Assembly: GCA_965228265.1 (NCBI GenBank)
Contig: OZ245804.1
Location: forward strand, 2,914,001-2,978,000
Direction: 5' to 3'
From: GCA-2732755 sp965228265
Lineage (GTDB): Bacteria; Planctomycetota; Phycisphaerae; Phycisphaerales; UBA1924
Length of the DNA: 64,000 nt
Shown: positions 22,713 through 32,700 of the stretch, in pieces
Layout: each line of letters opens with the position of its first letter
How positions within the stretch are numbered: position 1 is the stretch's first letter
Position numbers and translations under genes: made by a program
Notes under the pieces: generated by a model
What the model was told of the DNA's origin: nothing
The model's database searches: none
The model's input: only the letters and a program-made list of their open reading frames with translations

Positions 22713-22756
22713 AGTAGCGGACGAGCGAAGGATGTAGCAAGACGAATAGCAGGCAC
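22713..22756 (+). repeat. Left copy of a 44-bp imperfect direct repeat flanking the polysaccharide island
   Basis: Begins with AGTAGCGGACGAGC directly after the kinase stop codon. The same 14 bases start the second copy at 36640, and an ungapped comparison over 44 bases gives roughly 31 identities. The remaining 224 bp up to the first glycosyltransferase show no other feature. Confidence 0.5.
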
Positions 22757-22980
22757 GGCGCTCTCACTGTTGCCTACTCGCCAGTGTCCATATACTCAGC
22801 CGGCACAGATCGGTGCGGCCCCATCACAACATAACCAACTCTTAGCGGGCTAGTAACTGACGACACAGAGGGCTCTGATACTCCAGACACCGCTGAGTCC
22901 TTTGTTCAGTTTTGCAGAGTTACTGTGATCGCTCACCGCTTCTGATAGGAGAGTTGTGGACATATGAGAATAGGACTCGA

Positions 22981-24189
22981 CTAATTGCCGCCCCGAATCG
23001 CCTTCGCTTGAATCGTCAGTTCATATTGTTCCATGATTTGCTTGTAGAACGCATCGAACGACAAGTTCCGTACCGCATGCTCGCGAGCATATTTACCTAA
23101 CTTCACTGCTTTTTCACGATCTGAGACGATACGCACAATTGCGTCGGCCCACTGAGCATGCTCACCCGGCGGAGCCGTGTAACCGGTCTTGCCCACGATG
23201 TTCTGCTCTGAGAGCCCGCCTGTGTTGGTCGTGATGACAGCTGTTGACCGCATCATCCCCTCCGCAGCAACCAAGCCGAACGGCTCCTCCCAGAGCGACG
23301 GCGCAGCTTGCACCCAGAGATGCTCAAACTCACGGTCCATGTCTGCTTTGCTGAGATGCCCCAGAAACCGCACCGACTCCTCGATGCCGAGCGTCTTGGC
23401 GAGCCTCTGGAGCTCCTGCCTGGACTCACCCTCTCCCGCTATCAACAGCGAGAGATCGGGTACTTGCTCTCTTGCGATAGCAACAGCGCGAACCAGTATG
23501 TCCACGCCCTTCTTCGGTACGAGCCGGCCGGCGTACCCGATCATCGGAGGGCCGGGACAGAGCTCCGAACGCTCGGGCGTAATCGCAACACCATTCCACA
23601 CCACACCGTCGACTCGAACACCCTCCGCTGAGAGTCTGCTTCTGACCCAGTGACTGTTCGTGATAAGGCGGTCGCGCGCTCGCTCGAAGTATCGTGAACG
23701 GATCGCTCGCTGTGCTAAGAATCGAGTGTATCCGGGAAAGCTAAGGCATCCCTCACTCATGCAGACTCGTCCGGCGCGATGGTTGCATGGCTGCCCGTTC
23801 GGAAGAGTCTTTGTGTTGACGGGGCAAATCAGATCGTAGTTGACAACATGAACCAGGCATGGCCAGTCCGCGAGGCAACGAAGAATCAGCGGCGATAGCT
23901 GCCACTGAAACATACGAAGGTGGACGATGTCAGGCCGAAAGCCGTTCAGTAGTCGATCGAGCCCTCGCATCGCGGACAGATTCACGACTGACAACACAGA
24001 CTGGCTATGCCCAGAAGCGCCATGGCACATCACATCCGCGTCAACCGGAACATCAGCAACGGGCTGGAACGAACTGGAGAACAACATTGCCTCGTGACCG
24101 TCAGCGCGGAGTCTCTCGCGTAGACAGAGAGAGACACGTTCTGCCCCGCCCGTATCGGTGCCAAGATCGTTGACGATGAGGACCCTCAT
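22981..24189 (-). CDS. Glycosyltransferase family 4
   Basis: A 402-aa GT-B fold enzyme. The N-terminal Rossmann half starts MRVLIVNDLGTDTGGAERV, with the GGAE motif of GT4 donors. The C-terminal half has IGYAGRLVPKKGVDILVRA, SLLIAGEGES, VRFLGHLSK and the EX7E motif in EEPFGLVAAEG. It transfers a nucleotide-activated sugar to a growing surface glycan in the cytosol. The start ATG at 24189 shares a base with the stop of the upstream GT2 gene (TGATG), so the two are coupled. It is the last gene of a six-gene minus-strand run. Confidence 0.9.
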   Translation of the reverse strand: MRVLIVNDLGTDTGGAERVSLCLRERLRADGHEAMLFSSSFQPVADVPVDADVMCHGASGHSQSVLSVVNLSAMRGLDRLLNGFRPDIVHLRMFQWQLSPLILRCLADWPCLVHVVNYDLICPVNTKTLPNGQPCNHRAGRVCMSEGCLSFPGYTRFLAQRAIRSRYFERARDRLITNSHWVRSRLSAEGVRVDGVVWNGVAITPERSELCPGPPMIGYAGRLVPKKGVDILVRAVAIAREQVPDLSLLIAGEGESRQELQRLAKTLGIEESVRFLGHLSKADMDREFEHLWVQAAPSLWEEPFGLVAAEGMMRSTAVITTNTGGLSEQNIVGKTGYTAPPGEHAQWADAIVRIVSDREKAVKLGKYAREHAVRNLSFDAFYKQIMEQYELTIQAKAIRGGN

Positions 24190-25160
24190 CAGCCTTTGCT
24201 CCCCGATCCACCTGGCTTCCAGCAAGCACGCCAGCTCTGCAGGCGGGTGTACTTCACAGCAAACGCCATCAGATCCCAGAAGCTTGGCTCGCCGAGTTCA
24301 TACATTTCACGCAAGAGCACTCTGAATGCCCGCCTTCTCGCAGGGCCACCCGGTATACCTGAAGCGATATGCGCCGCAGGACCGCTGATAAAGCCTGCAA
24401 CAGCACGCGGCCCGAGTTCATTCGCATGCCTCCGAGCCCACACAAGCGAGTAACGCCAATCACCCGAGGCGCTCACACGATGACTTCCGCAAAGATTCCA
24501 TCGTGCCAAGGGGCCCTCCTCCATCGGGATCACATATCGTACTCCCTCAGCAAGCTGTAGCCGCAGGAACCAATCGGGATCAGCATGACGCCGCATACCG
24601 CCTCGAAAGGAAATACTCTTTGCGAGTGCTGTTGGCAACATCACCATTGACGTTTGCATGAGCGTGTGACCTGACAGAATCGATCTCCACCCCCTACGTG
24701 TGTAGAGATAGCTGCCGATCTCCTCACCGAGTACTGGCGCCCTTGAAGGCCATTGCATCTCTCGTTGCTCGGTCACAGCAAGAACAACGCAGCCCACGAC
24801 CGGATGCATAACACCATCATCGACAAGCTGCTTGGCAACTTCGAGTTGCTTCGCCAGTTTCGCGGGCATCCAAGTGTCATCGTCATCGAGGAAAGCGCAC
24901 CACTGCCCATGTGCCTGACGAATGCCCTCGTTCCGTGCGGTCGCGTGCCCGCGTTGGCGCGGAAGCAACAGAACCCTGAGACGTTCGCTCTGGAACGCGT
25001 TCAATGCTTCGGTTGTCTCAGGGTCAGTACCGTCCTGCACGACGACGACCTCGACCGACTCCCCCTCAGGCATCCGCTGATCCAAAGCCGAGGCTACGGC
25101 TTCACAGACCTGCTTCGGTCTGCCACGGGTCGGGATGATGACCGATACCGTGGGCATCAT
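24189..25160 (-). CDS. Glycosyltransferase family 2
   Basis: A 323-aa GT-A enzyme: SVIIPTRGRPKQV at the N-terminus, VVVQDGTDP, GHATARNEGIRQAHGQWCAFLDDDDTW with the metal-binding DXD cluster near residue 100. The acceptor half (RRHADPDWFLRLQLAEG) carries an HADPDW segment like the ED/HxDxxW signature of these enzymes. No membrane helices. The start overlaps the previous gene by ATGA. Likely a cytosolic inverting transferase of the same glycan pathway. Confidence 0.88.
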   Translation of the reverse strand: MMPTVSVIIPTRGRPKQVCEAVASALDQRMPEGESVEVVVVQDGTDPETTEALNAFQSERLRVLLLPRQRGHATARNEGIRQAHGQWCAFLDDDDTWMPAKLAKQLEVAKQLVDDGVMHPVVGCVVLAVTEQREMQWPSRAPVLGEEIGSYLYTRRGWRSILSGHTLMQTSMVMLPTALAKSISFRGGMRRHADPDWFLRLQLAEGVRYVIPMEEGPLARWNLCGSHRVSASGDWRYSLVWARRHANELGPRAVAGFISGPAAHIASGIPGGPARRRAFRVLLREMYELGEPSFWDLMAFAVKYTRLQSWRACWKPGGSGSKG

Positions 25161-26056
25161 CGCTCATGATCCTTATCAGAGATCCGTTCTGATAAAGCGC
25201 CACACGCGTTCACCACCTGCGCCATCAATAACAGCGCCATGAGCCTGAACTTGCGCGAATACCCAGATTGCATCGGGGAGAGAACCAAACGCAGATAGAA
25301 ACTCAGTGGTTCGGGAACAGAGCGCTGATCCTCTCCGTCTCGCAGCGCCCGAAAGCGTGCTGAGCCTACACCGTAAGCGTAATGCTGTTTCAAGAAGCCA
25401 TATAGTGTTTGGGGGTGTGCGTGATCGACAACCGCCTTTGGTTCAAGGCCAGTTTCATAACCGAGTGATGACCAGCGGTCGCAGAACTCTCTGTCCTCTC
25501 CCGTCGCACCGAACGCCTCACAGAACCCACCTGCATCCAGAAATGTGTTCTTGTGAACAGCGAGATTGTTTGGTGTAAATAATCGAGGCCTGTCTGTATT
25601 CTGTACTGACTTGAGGTATTCCACAAGCAGGTGGCTCGCGGTTGGGCACAGTTCACCCGGCAGTGCATGGCGAACAGTGCCCCCTATCAATGCCCGCTGC
25701 AAACCGTTCGTCTTGAAGGCAGCCGCGTATCTCGTGAGCCAGTCTGGAGCAGGCCTGCAGTCGTCTGCAGTGAATGCGAGATAGTCCATCTCAGATAGTT
25801 TCGCCGCGGCGTTGCGCGCGACGCCGGGCCCCGAATTGTCCTGTCGGACGTACCTTACGCTCACAGGCATACGCACGCTCTGAACTGCAGGGGCAAGCGG
25901 CTCTTGCGAACCATCATCAACGACGAATACGTCCCAGCAGTTCGCCGGGTAATCAATTTCTGATAAGCCTACTAGCATCTGCGTGAGTCGAGCCGGCCGG
26001 TTGTAGCTGGGCACAACGACAGAAAACGTCGGGAGTTGGCTCGACTCCGAAGTCAT
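25157..26056 (-). CDS. Glycosyltransferase family 2
   Basis: A 299-aa GT-A enzyme: FSVVVPSYNRPARL, VFVVDDGSQEP, NSGPGVARNAAAKLSEMDYLAFTADDCRP with the DD(C) donor-metal motif around 102-105, and FGATGEDREFCDRWSSLGY where the E-D-R motif of the acceptor site is clear. A weakly hydrophobic C-terminal stretch (LMALLLMAQVVNACG) may touch the membrane. It overlaps both neighbours by ATGA. Its place between two other transferases points to sequential sugar additions. Confidence 0.88.
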   Translation of the reverse strand: MTSESSQLPTFSVVVPSYNRPARLTQMLVGLSEIDYPANCWDVFVVDDGSQEPLAPAVQSVRMPVSVRYVRQDNSGPGVARNAAAKLSEMDYLAFTADDCRPAPDWLTRYAAAFKTNGLQRALIGGTVRHALPGELCPTASHLLVEYLKSVQNTDRPRLFTPNNLAVHKNTFLDAGGFCEAFGATGEDREFCDRWSSLGYETGLEPKAVVDHAHPQTLYGFLKQHYAYGVGSARFRALRDGEDQRSVPEPLSFYLRLVLSPMQSGYSRKFRLMALLLMAQVVNACGALSERISDKDHER

Positions 26057-28170
26057 GCGTTGTCCGGCACCATGAGATGGCGTTCGTTTCTACGCAGGTG
26101 TCTTGCCCGAGAGATCTCAAAGTGCGCAAGCTCTTCTTTGACCTTACCGGGGCCTATCGTGTGACCAAGGAACTGACCGACCCCGTCCAATACAACTCCT
26201 ACCACAAGAGCTGGATACGCTCTCCATCCGATCCGCTCGCGGCGAGCCTTACTCGTGAGTAGTTCCTCTCTTAGCAATCGAAAGCGGATGAACGGGATCG
26301 CAAACCCGAGGGCTATGTACATCGCTCGCTTAGGTGTTGACCACCGCTCCTTCTTCATCCTGCTTGATGCGAACAACCGGCCAGAACCTATTCTCAGCTG
26401 TAGTGTTGAACGCCACGTCGATGGATTGAGATGCTCGACACATGTTTCAGGGATCTGGTAGAACCTTGCTCCGCGAGCAAGCAGATCATCGAGCAGACCA
26501 CCGTCGCGTCCCATCATTTCTGAAAGCTCAGAGCCGTACTCTCGTTCGAGTGTCGCGCGGCGGAAGGTTGTGTTGTGCCTAGCCACATGGATAGTCGTGC
26601 CTGAGAATTCAGCGGCGACCCACCTGCCGTAGCTCATCAGCATGTTCGCCCATGAAAGCACGGTTCCTGGGTTACCGTTCTCGATCCGAGTTCCGACCGC
26701 ATCCCACGGGCCGGATTGTGCAGCAGAAACGATGCGCTCGGCCCATTCGGGCTCAGGGAACGCGTGGTCCTCGAGGAACGTAATGAAATTAGCCTGCGCG
26801 TGCTTGAGCGCCATCGCGGCGGAGCGGTCTACATCATCGATCTCACCAACGCAGATCACCTTATGGCTCGCAAACGCCGCAAAGCGGGACTGCTCTTCGG
26901 GCTTGATATCTTCTTCATGCTGCGTTACCACGATCACCTGCAGCTTGCTCGCGATCGTCTGCTTCGTAAGAAATCCCAATACCCTGCCGATACCACGCAT
27001 CCCTGTCACGGTCACAAGCACCACAGTGAGCGTGGGGCTCTCCGCTTTACCTGTCGATGGCACAGCGCTATCTGCATGCGTTAATGTTAGGGGAGTTGCG
27101 TCACCGGTGTGGCTCGCTTTCTTCGGGCTCCCGATGACTTTGATTGTCTGAGAGTCCTGCGAGGCAGATTCCATCGCGGCTAGCACAACCGCGAGACTAC
27201 GCCAACCATCCTCAATATCTGGCCGCTCAGCATTACCACCGCGTACAGATGCGACGAAAGCGCGCAATGCGGGCTCGAATGACGGATCAAGTCTCGTTCG
27301 GAATGCTCTGAGCTGACCAACTGCAAGCGCGCAGGAACGAGTGGCCATCTCGGGCATTGTGGCGCTCTGTGAGCGAGGTGATCGCGTGACTGTTCCCCGG
27401 AACCGATCTGCGTGAATTACCCCGTCCTCACCGATGATCTCGAACCTGTCAGATTCCGCCCCGGTCATCGAGACCGACGAGTGCACGAGTACTCCATTCT
27501 CGAGTGTGTAGGTCACCTGCGCGTTGTCGTCTTCGCTGTACAGACTCCGCGTCGTCGCGCTCACAGACGACACGCGTTCGCCAGTATGATGCATGACCAG
27601 ATCCGCGTGGTGCGAAAGAAGATCGAGCAGGACCCCGCCGCCGCTCGTTCGGCTCTTCTTCCACTCGGGCAGCGCACGGGGGGGCGTTGAGAACAGCGTG
27701 CGGATGGTCGTGATTCTGCCCACAGCTCTCTGGCGTAGCAACTCGTGCAACTTCCTGTGCACAGGGTGGAAGCGGTAGTTGAACCCAACCATTGCGGGAA
27801 CGCTCTTTGGCCCCCAGGCTTCGAGAATCAACGCTGTCTCGACCTCACTCGTTGCGATTGGTTTCTCGACATAAATCGGGATTCCTTCATCGAGCAGTCG
27901 CACGGCGTACTTTGCGTGCAGATGTGTGGGCAGGCAGATACAAGCCGCATCGAAGCCATCCGCATCGATGAGATCTTCGACCGAGTCGAATATCCCGACC
28001 TCAGGGTTCAGCCTCGAAGCGATCGCCTTTGCGTCCGCGCTTGGATCTGCAACTGCTGCCAGTGACGCGCCCGGTATCCTCGCGATAATCGGCGCATGTA
28101 CTCTCTGCGCTACCCGGCCGCAACCGAGCAATGCTACACGAACATGTGAGTCACGATTCACTTGAGTCAT
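26053..28170 (-). CDS. Fusion: Gfo/Idh/MocA oxidoreductase with C-terminal GT2-like domain
   Basis: A 705-aa two-domain protein. Residues 1-360 are a Gfo/Idh/MocA NAD(P)-dependent sugar dehydrogenase: VALLGCGRVAQRVHAP nucleotide fold, CICLPTHLHAKYAVRLLDEGIPIYVEKPIA with the EKP catalytic motif, and GFNYRFHP. After a linker (about 361-378), residues 379-620 resemble a GT2 (LTVVLVTVTGMRGIGRVLGF, ITFLEDHAFPEPEW, RHNTTFRRATLEREYG), though the DXD is replaced by LEDHAF. The tail has basic and hydrophobic stretches. It may both oxidise and transfer a nucleotide sugar. ATGA overlaps on both sides place it firmly in the glycan operon. Confidence 0.82.
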   Translation of the reverse strand: MTQVNRDSHVRVALLGCGRVAQRVHAPIIARIPGASLAAVADPSADAKAIASRLNPEVGIFDSVEDLIDADGFDAACICLPTHLHAKYAVRLLDEGIPIYVEKPIATSEVETALILEAWGPKSVPAMVGFNYRFHPVHRKLHELLRQRAVGRITTIRTLFSTPPRALPEWKKSRTSGGGVLLDLLSHHADLVMHHTGERVSSVSATTRSLYSEDDNAQVTYTLENGVLVHSSVSMTGAESDRFEIIGEDGVIHADRFRGTVTRSPRSQSATMPEMATRSCALAVGQLRAFRTRLDPSFEPALRAFVASVRGGNAERPDIEDGWRSLAVVLAAMESASQDSQTIKVIGSPKKASHTGDATPLTLTHADSAVPSTGKAESPTLTVVLVTVTGMRGIGRVLGFLTKQTIASKLQVIVVTQHEEDIKPEEQSRFAAFASHKVICVGEIDDVDRSAAMALKHAQANFITFLEDHAFPEPEWAERIVSAAQSGPWDAVGTRIENGNPGTVLSWANMLMSYGRWVAAEFSGTTIHVARHNTTFRRATLEREYGSELSEMMGRDGGLLDDLLARGARFYQIPETCVEHLNPSTWRSTLQLRIGSGRLFASSRMKKERWSTPKRAMYIALGFAIPFIRFRLLREELLTSKARRERIGWRAYPALVVGVVLDGVGQFLGHTIGPGKVKEELAHFEISRARHLRRNERHLMVPDNA

Positions 28171-29726
28171 GAGACCAGACCTGAACCATTACGATGGCGA
28201 ACGGAAGCTCCAAAGATTGAAGCGATCTTCGGCGACAAGTGCTCGAGACACGCCCTGAGCTCATCACGCCCCCTTCCTGGGATGAACCAGGCGACCGCGT
28301 TGCACAGCATGAATATCGCAACCCCAATACACAACGCAAGAACTGATGCCTTATAGCTAACCGCATTCGATCCGAGGAACAGCACAGGCACAGAAGCAAC
28401 TGTGCTGGCAAGCATCGGGCGCATCGCGGGCATCAGCATGTCGCGAGGTCTGATCTGCGATCCCCTGCAACTCATCCACACCGCAAACGGAGCGGCTACC
28501 GCATGAACGAGGAGCACGGCTACCGATACACCGACCGCTTCACCCCGGAAAGCTCCAATCGCGGCTCCCGCCACGAGTACCGGGACAAATACAAGCGTCC
28601 AGATCAACTGGTCGTTCGATCGGCTCTCAGCTAGAAAGACCCACTTGCCAGCCTGAATAATCAGCCGAAACAACATCGCAATACATAGGATGGAGAAGAA
28701 TGGTGCCGCTTCGACCCATTGCTCACCGAGCAGCACACCGATGACGAGCTCACCCCGGATCGCACCGAAGATGAGCATCGGGATCGCAATCGCGTACAAC
28801 ACCAGAACCGCCTGCCTGAACCCTGCCGGGTACGACCCGTCCTCGGCGTTCTGCTTCCTGCTGAACGCCGCGATTACAACCCCCATCATCGGAAAGTACA
28901 CCTGCCGGGACGGAAACTCGGACCACACATAGGCCTGTTGATAGAATCCGAGCACCCGATCGCCAACGAGCCCCCCCAATATCAGCCTGTCAGCGCTCGC
29001 CCCGAGCGTACCGATGCACTTTGAGAGTGAAAGCCGAACGCCGTGCCAGATCAGTTCGCTCTCTCTGCGAGCTGATCTAAAGCTCGAGAGCGGGCTGCTC
29101 GGAAACCACCTCGTGCTGAACACACAGACTGCAAGACGAGCACCAGACTGCGCAAGCTGCTGCGCTGCCAGTGCCCAGACTCCGTACCCCATCAAAGCAA
29201 CCACGATCGCTGCGACCGCACCCGCTGCCATCCCAGAGATGTCCTTCGCGGCAACCGTGCCGAAGAACAGCCTGCGTTTGAGCAGCCCATCATGAACCGA
29301 TGTGAAACCCGTCAGAAGCGACGCCAAGGCAACCGTCGGCATCAGCAGCCCGAGCTCTTGCATGCCATAGAACGCGCCCAGGATTGGCCCGAGCAGCGCA
29401 ACAACCGATGTCACGAGCAGATTCATGACCTGCCCGCTCCAGAAAAGACCAGACACCTTCTCGCGGGTCAGATTCTCCGCGTTCACGATCGCGGTTGAGA
29501 TCCCGACATCACGAACTGTTGCGATGAGCTGAACAACAACCCATGCGATCGCGAAGACACCGAAGTCCTCTGGCGAGAGGATGCGCACGAGCACGAGCGT
29601 GGTGCCGATACCCAGCACCATCTGAATCTCGTTGGACACCAAGGCCACGAGACCTGAGCGGGCGGCTTGACGACCAAGAGCACTTCCAACGTCCTCAAAG
29701 AAGATGTCTGATCTTCGTTCGCTCAT
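28167..29726 (-). CDS. Wzx-like polysaccharide flippase (MOP/PST superfamily)
   Basis: A 519-aa integral membrane protein with about 12-14 hydrophobic segments. The N-terminus ALGRQAARSGLVALVSNEIQMVLGIGTTLVLVRILSPEDFGVFAIAWVVVQL is typical of lipopolysaccharide/teichuronic-acid exporters of the PST group (the LSPEDFG motif after TM1). It should flip lipid-linked oligosaccharide units across the inner membrane. Start and stop both overlap neighbours by ATGA. It gives the island its export step; no Wzy polymerase is obvious, though the GT-C part of the next protein works on the same side. Confidence 0.9.
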   Translation of the reverse strand: MSERRSDIFFEDVGSALGRQAARSGLVALVSNEIQMVLGIGTTLVLVRILSPEDFGVFAIAWVVVQLIATVRDVGISTAIVNAENLTREKVSGLFWSGQVMNLLVTSVVALLGPILGAFYGMQELGLLMPTVALASLLTGFTSVHDGLLKRRLFFGTVAAKDISGMAAGAVAAIVVALMGYGVWALAAQQLAQSGARLAVCVFSTRWFPSSPLSSFRSARRESELIWHGVRLSLSKCIGTLGASADRLILGGLVGDRVLGFYQQAYVWSEFPSRQVYFPMMGVVIAAFSRKQNAEDGSYPAGFRQAVLVLYAIAIPMLIFGAIRGELVIGVLLGEQWVEAAPFFSILCIAMLFRLIIQAGKWVFLAESRSNDQLIWTLVFVPVLVAGAAIGAFRGEAVGVSVAVLLVHAVAAPFAVWMSCRGSQIRPRDMLMPAMRPMLASTVASVPVLFLGSNAVSYKASVLALCIGVAIFMLCNAVAWFIPGRGRDELRACLEHLSPKIASIFGASVRHRNGSGLVS

Positions 29727-32700
29727 TCATCGCCCACGGGTATGACGCTGTATACATCTATGACCGAATCACCGATCGGCGTTGAATCGATTAATTGAAG
29801 CTCAGCCGAGAAATCTGGCGGGAGAATCTCGGGCACCATTAGTCCATCGGCATCTTTGCCCCGGACATGAGTCACCGAGTTGCGGCTCAGCTTCTCCAAC
29901 GCGGAGGTGGGATCTACGATCTGCCGGCCAAAGCCGCGTTTCTCAAACTCAAAGTTCAGCAAGCGGTACGCCTGCGGGCTCGCCACGATGTGTGTTGACT
30001 TTGGCTCACCCTGAGCGAGGTGCTCCACGACCCGCGGTGCATCCTTCGTGCCAAGTCTGTATGGGAAATCATTTGGATATCCAGACAGCAATACTCCGAG
30101 CGAGGCGATCAATGCAGCGCACAACCCAGCTACCGACGCGACCACCGGTTTCGGACTCACGAGCACTGCCCCCATCGAGATGGGCGTTGCCCAAAGGAAG
30201 CAGAGGATCGGGACAAACCATACAAGGATCCACCATGGCGGCGGCGCCAAGCCAGACACGAGGTATACACCGAGCATCCCCAGCACCAATCCAACCACCA
30301 ACGCCCTGGGCCAGCCGGTTCTACTCAACCACATCGAGATGCCGGAAAGAGCGAGTGCAAACAACGCTATCGCAACCAGCGAGGGCATGGGCCAGGTCCA
30401 CTGTGACCAGGCGGCGTGCAAGTTGAAAGACAATTCTTCATAACGCAGGAACCCGTTGCTGTCCTTGTACCCTTTGGCAGCACGGCCGAGCGTCCGCATC
30501 GGCCCGTTCCCGCTGCTGAGCGCCCAAGCGGGAGCGTACAACAATGCGATCAGTCCCAGCGTGGCAAAGCCTGTGCGAAAGACTCCTAGCACATGCTTGA
30601 GAAGTGGTGTGCCCTTGGTTGGTCCCATGAGCAGCCAACCGGCGTAGATGAACGCGAGCGGATATGCCATCACTGGGCACGCATAGAACCCGAGCGCCCC
30701 GATGACAGCCGCTGCGACCCCAGCGCCAGGATCTCGATTCCGAAGCGCCGGCAGGAGCCCGAGTAGTACGAGCATCGCCACGATCACGATCGGATAGCCC
30801 CTCGCGTTGGTCGCGATATCGACGCCGATCACACTCCCCGCGTAAAGACCTGTACCAACTAGAGCGATCATCGGGCTCAGAAGCGAACGCCCCGCTGCGA
30901 GCATGCACACGGGGATCAGCATCGAGAACGCAAAGGCTGGAATACGAGCAGAGATCTCAGACGGTCCGAAAAGCGACACGCTCAACCACATCATAATCGA
31001 GTTCAATATGTGATTGTTCGGCGTGTCGTACGTCAACAGAGGCACCAGCGGTGACGCGGACGCATACATCGCAAATGACGAGGCCTCGTCGAGCCTCATC
31101 TGCTGGTTGATATGCATCACTCCTAGCACACCAGTGATAAGTGTGAACACTCCGACCATTGCAAAGTCTGGTTTCGGGAAGACAAAGAGCTCTCTGAGCC
31201 GATCGAATCCGGACTGGCAGCCCGAGAGCAGTGCCCGAGGACCGATGTGCGCCATACAAGCGGACATTCCAATCAGCGTTAAGCCGAATACTACAAGCCG
31301 GTGTTGAACAGGCCCGAGAGTTTCTAGGTTGTATCGGTGAGTCGCCGTGCTTCCCTCGAACCTCGACATTGCGTCGAGCAATGACTGAGTGCTGACAAAG
31401 CCGAGAATAACGAGAGAGAAGCCGACTCCACCAAGACAGACGAGCGTGATGCCGCTCAACAGCATGAACGGCACGGAACGATCGTCACTTCGAAGCCAAC
31501 TCTTCCACCGAAACCATGTCACCGCCGCCATGTAGATCACAACCGCGTAGAGAAAGTAGCAGAAGTGCAGCACCACGCCGGCAACAAGCGCCCCCAGTCC
31601 CCCTCGCCTTGCGATCAATCCGAAGAGTTTCCGATTGAGCCAGATCCACAGCCCGGCAGGAAGAACCACTGAGGCGGCCGCGGCTAATGCGCCTATCGCA
31701 GCAAGAGTGATAGGCAGCATAAAGACTGCCAGGCACAGAGTACCAACGAAAAGGGCGGCCAACTGCTCCCGACGCGACGAGTTGAGTGAACCCCGCAGTT
31801 CTTCGTGCAGCACAGAGAGCCTGCCCCAGGGCAACGCCCGAGCAATCACATCGGTGCGCCAGAGATTGCCCAGTGACCATCGCTTCAGGTGAGTTGCGGT
31901 TGCTCCCTTGACGACTTTGATGCGGCCTTGCTTGCGAAGCCTAAGACCAAGCTCGACATCCTCGATCGAAGGTTTCGCGAAAGCTACATCGAATCCGCCA
32001 ACATCCTGGAATGCCTGTCTCTGAACAGCCCCAAGGCCAGACCAAAATGTCTCCGCTTCAGCACGGGCATTCTGATGCACATAGTGGTGCCTTATGTTGG
32101 CATAGATAGAGACAGCGCCCGTAGCCTCAGGAGTGCTGTCGTAACTCCCGAACGATGCGATGATGCCGGACTCCTGCCGGAGAGGCTCAATCAGTGCCGC
32201 TAGAGTCTCACGATGAACTCTGACATCGGCATCGATAAACACGATGATGTCCTGCGTCGCGGTCTGTGCACCGGCGTTGCGAGCAAGTGCCGGCCCGCCG
32301 GGCGTGTCTGAGACGCGGATGACCCGCACCCGCCCGTCAATCTCAGCAGCCCGTTCAGGCGCCCCGTCGGTAGAACCATCGTCCACAAGGATGATCTCTT
32401 CCGAGATAACGCTCGACTCCAGAACGGCTCGCACCGCCGAATCGAGGTCCACCCCACCGTTGTGCACTGGGATGACTACTGAGATCGGCGCCGATCGGGT
32501 CCCGTCGTCATCGCCAGCCTCAGAGCCGGTTTCCTTATCCTTCTTATGAACCACAAAGTCTTCGTGGTACGACCGCTCTACATTGACCGACCAGATATCG
32601 TGCGACTCGCCGACGATGTTGCGTGCCGCGAGCATCGCCGCGAGCATCGAATGGTCCTGGTTGTTGTATCGGTGCATGCCATTGCGGCCGACCGTCTGAA

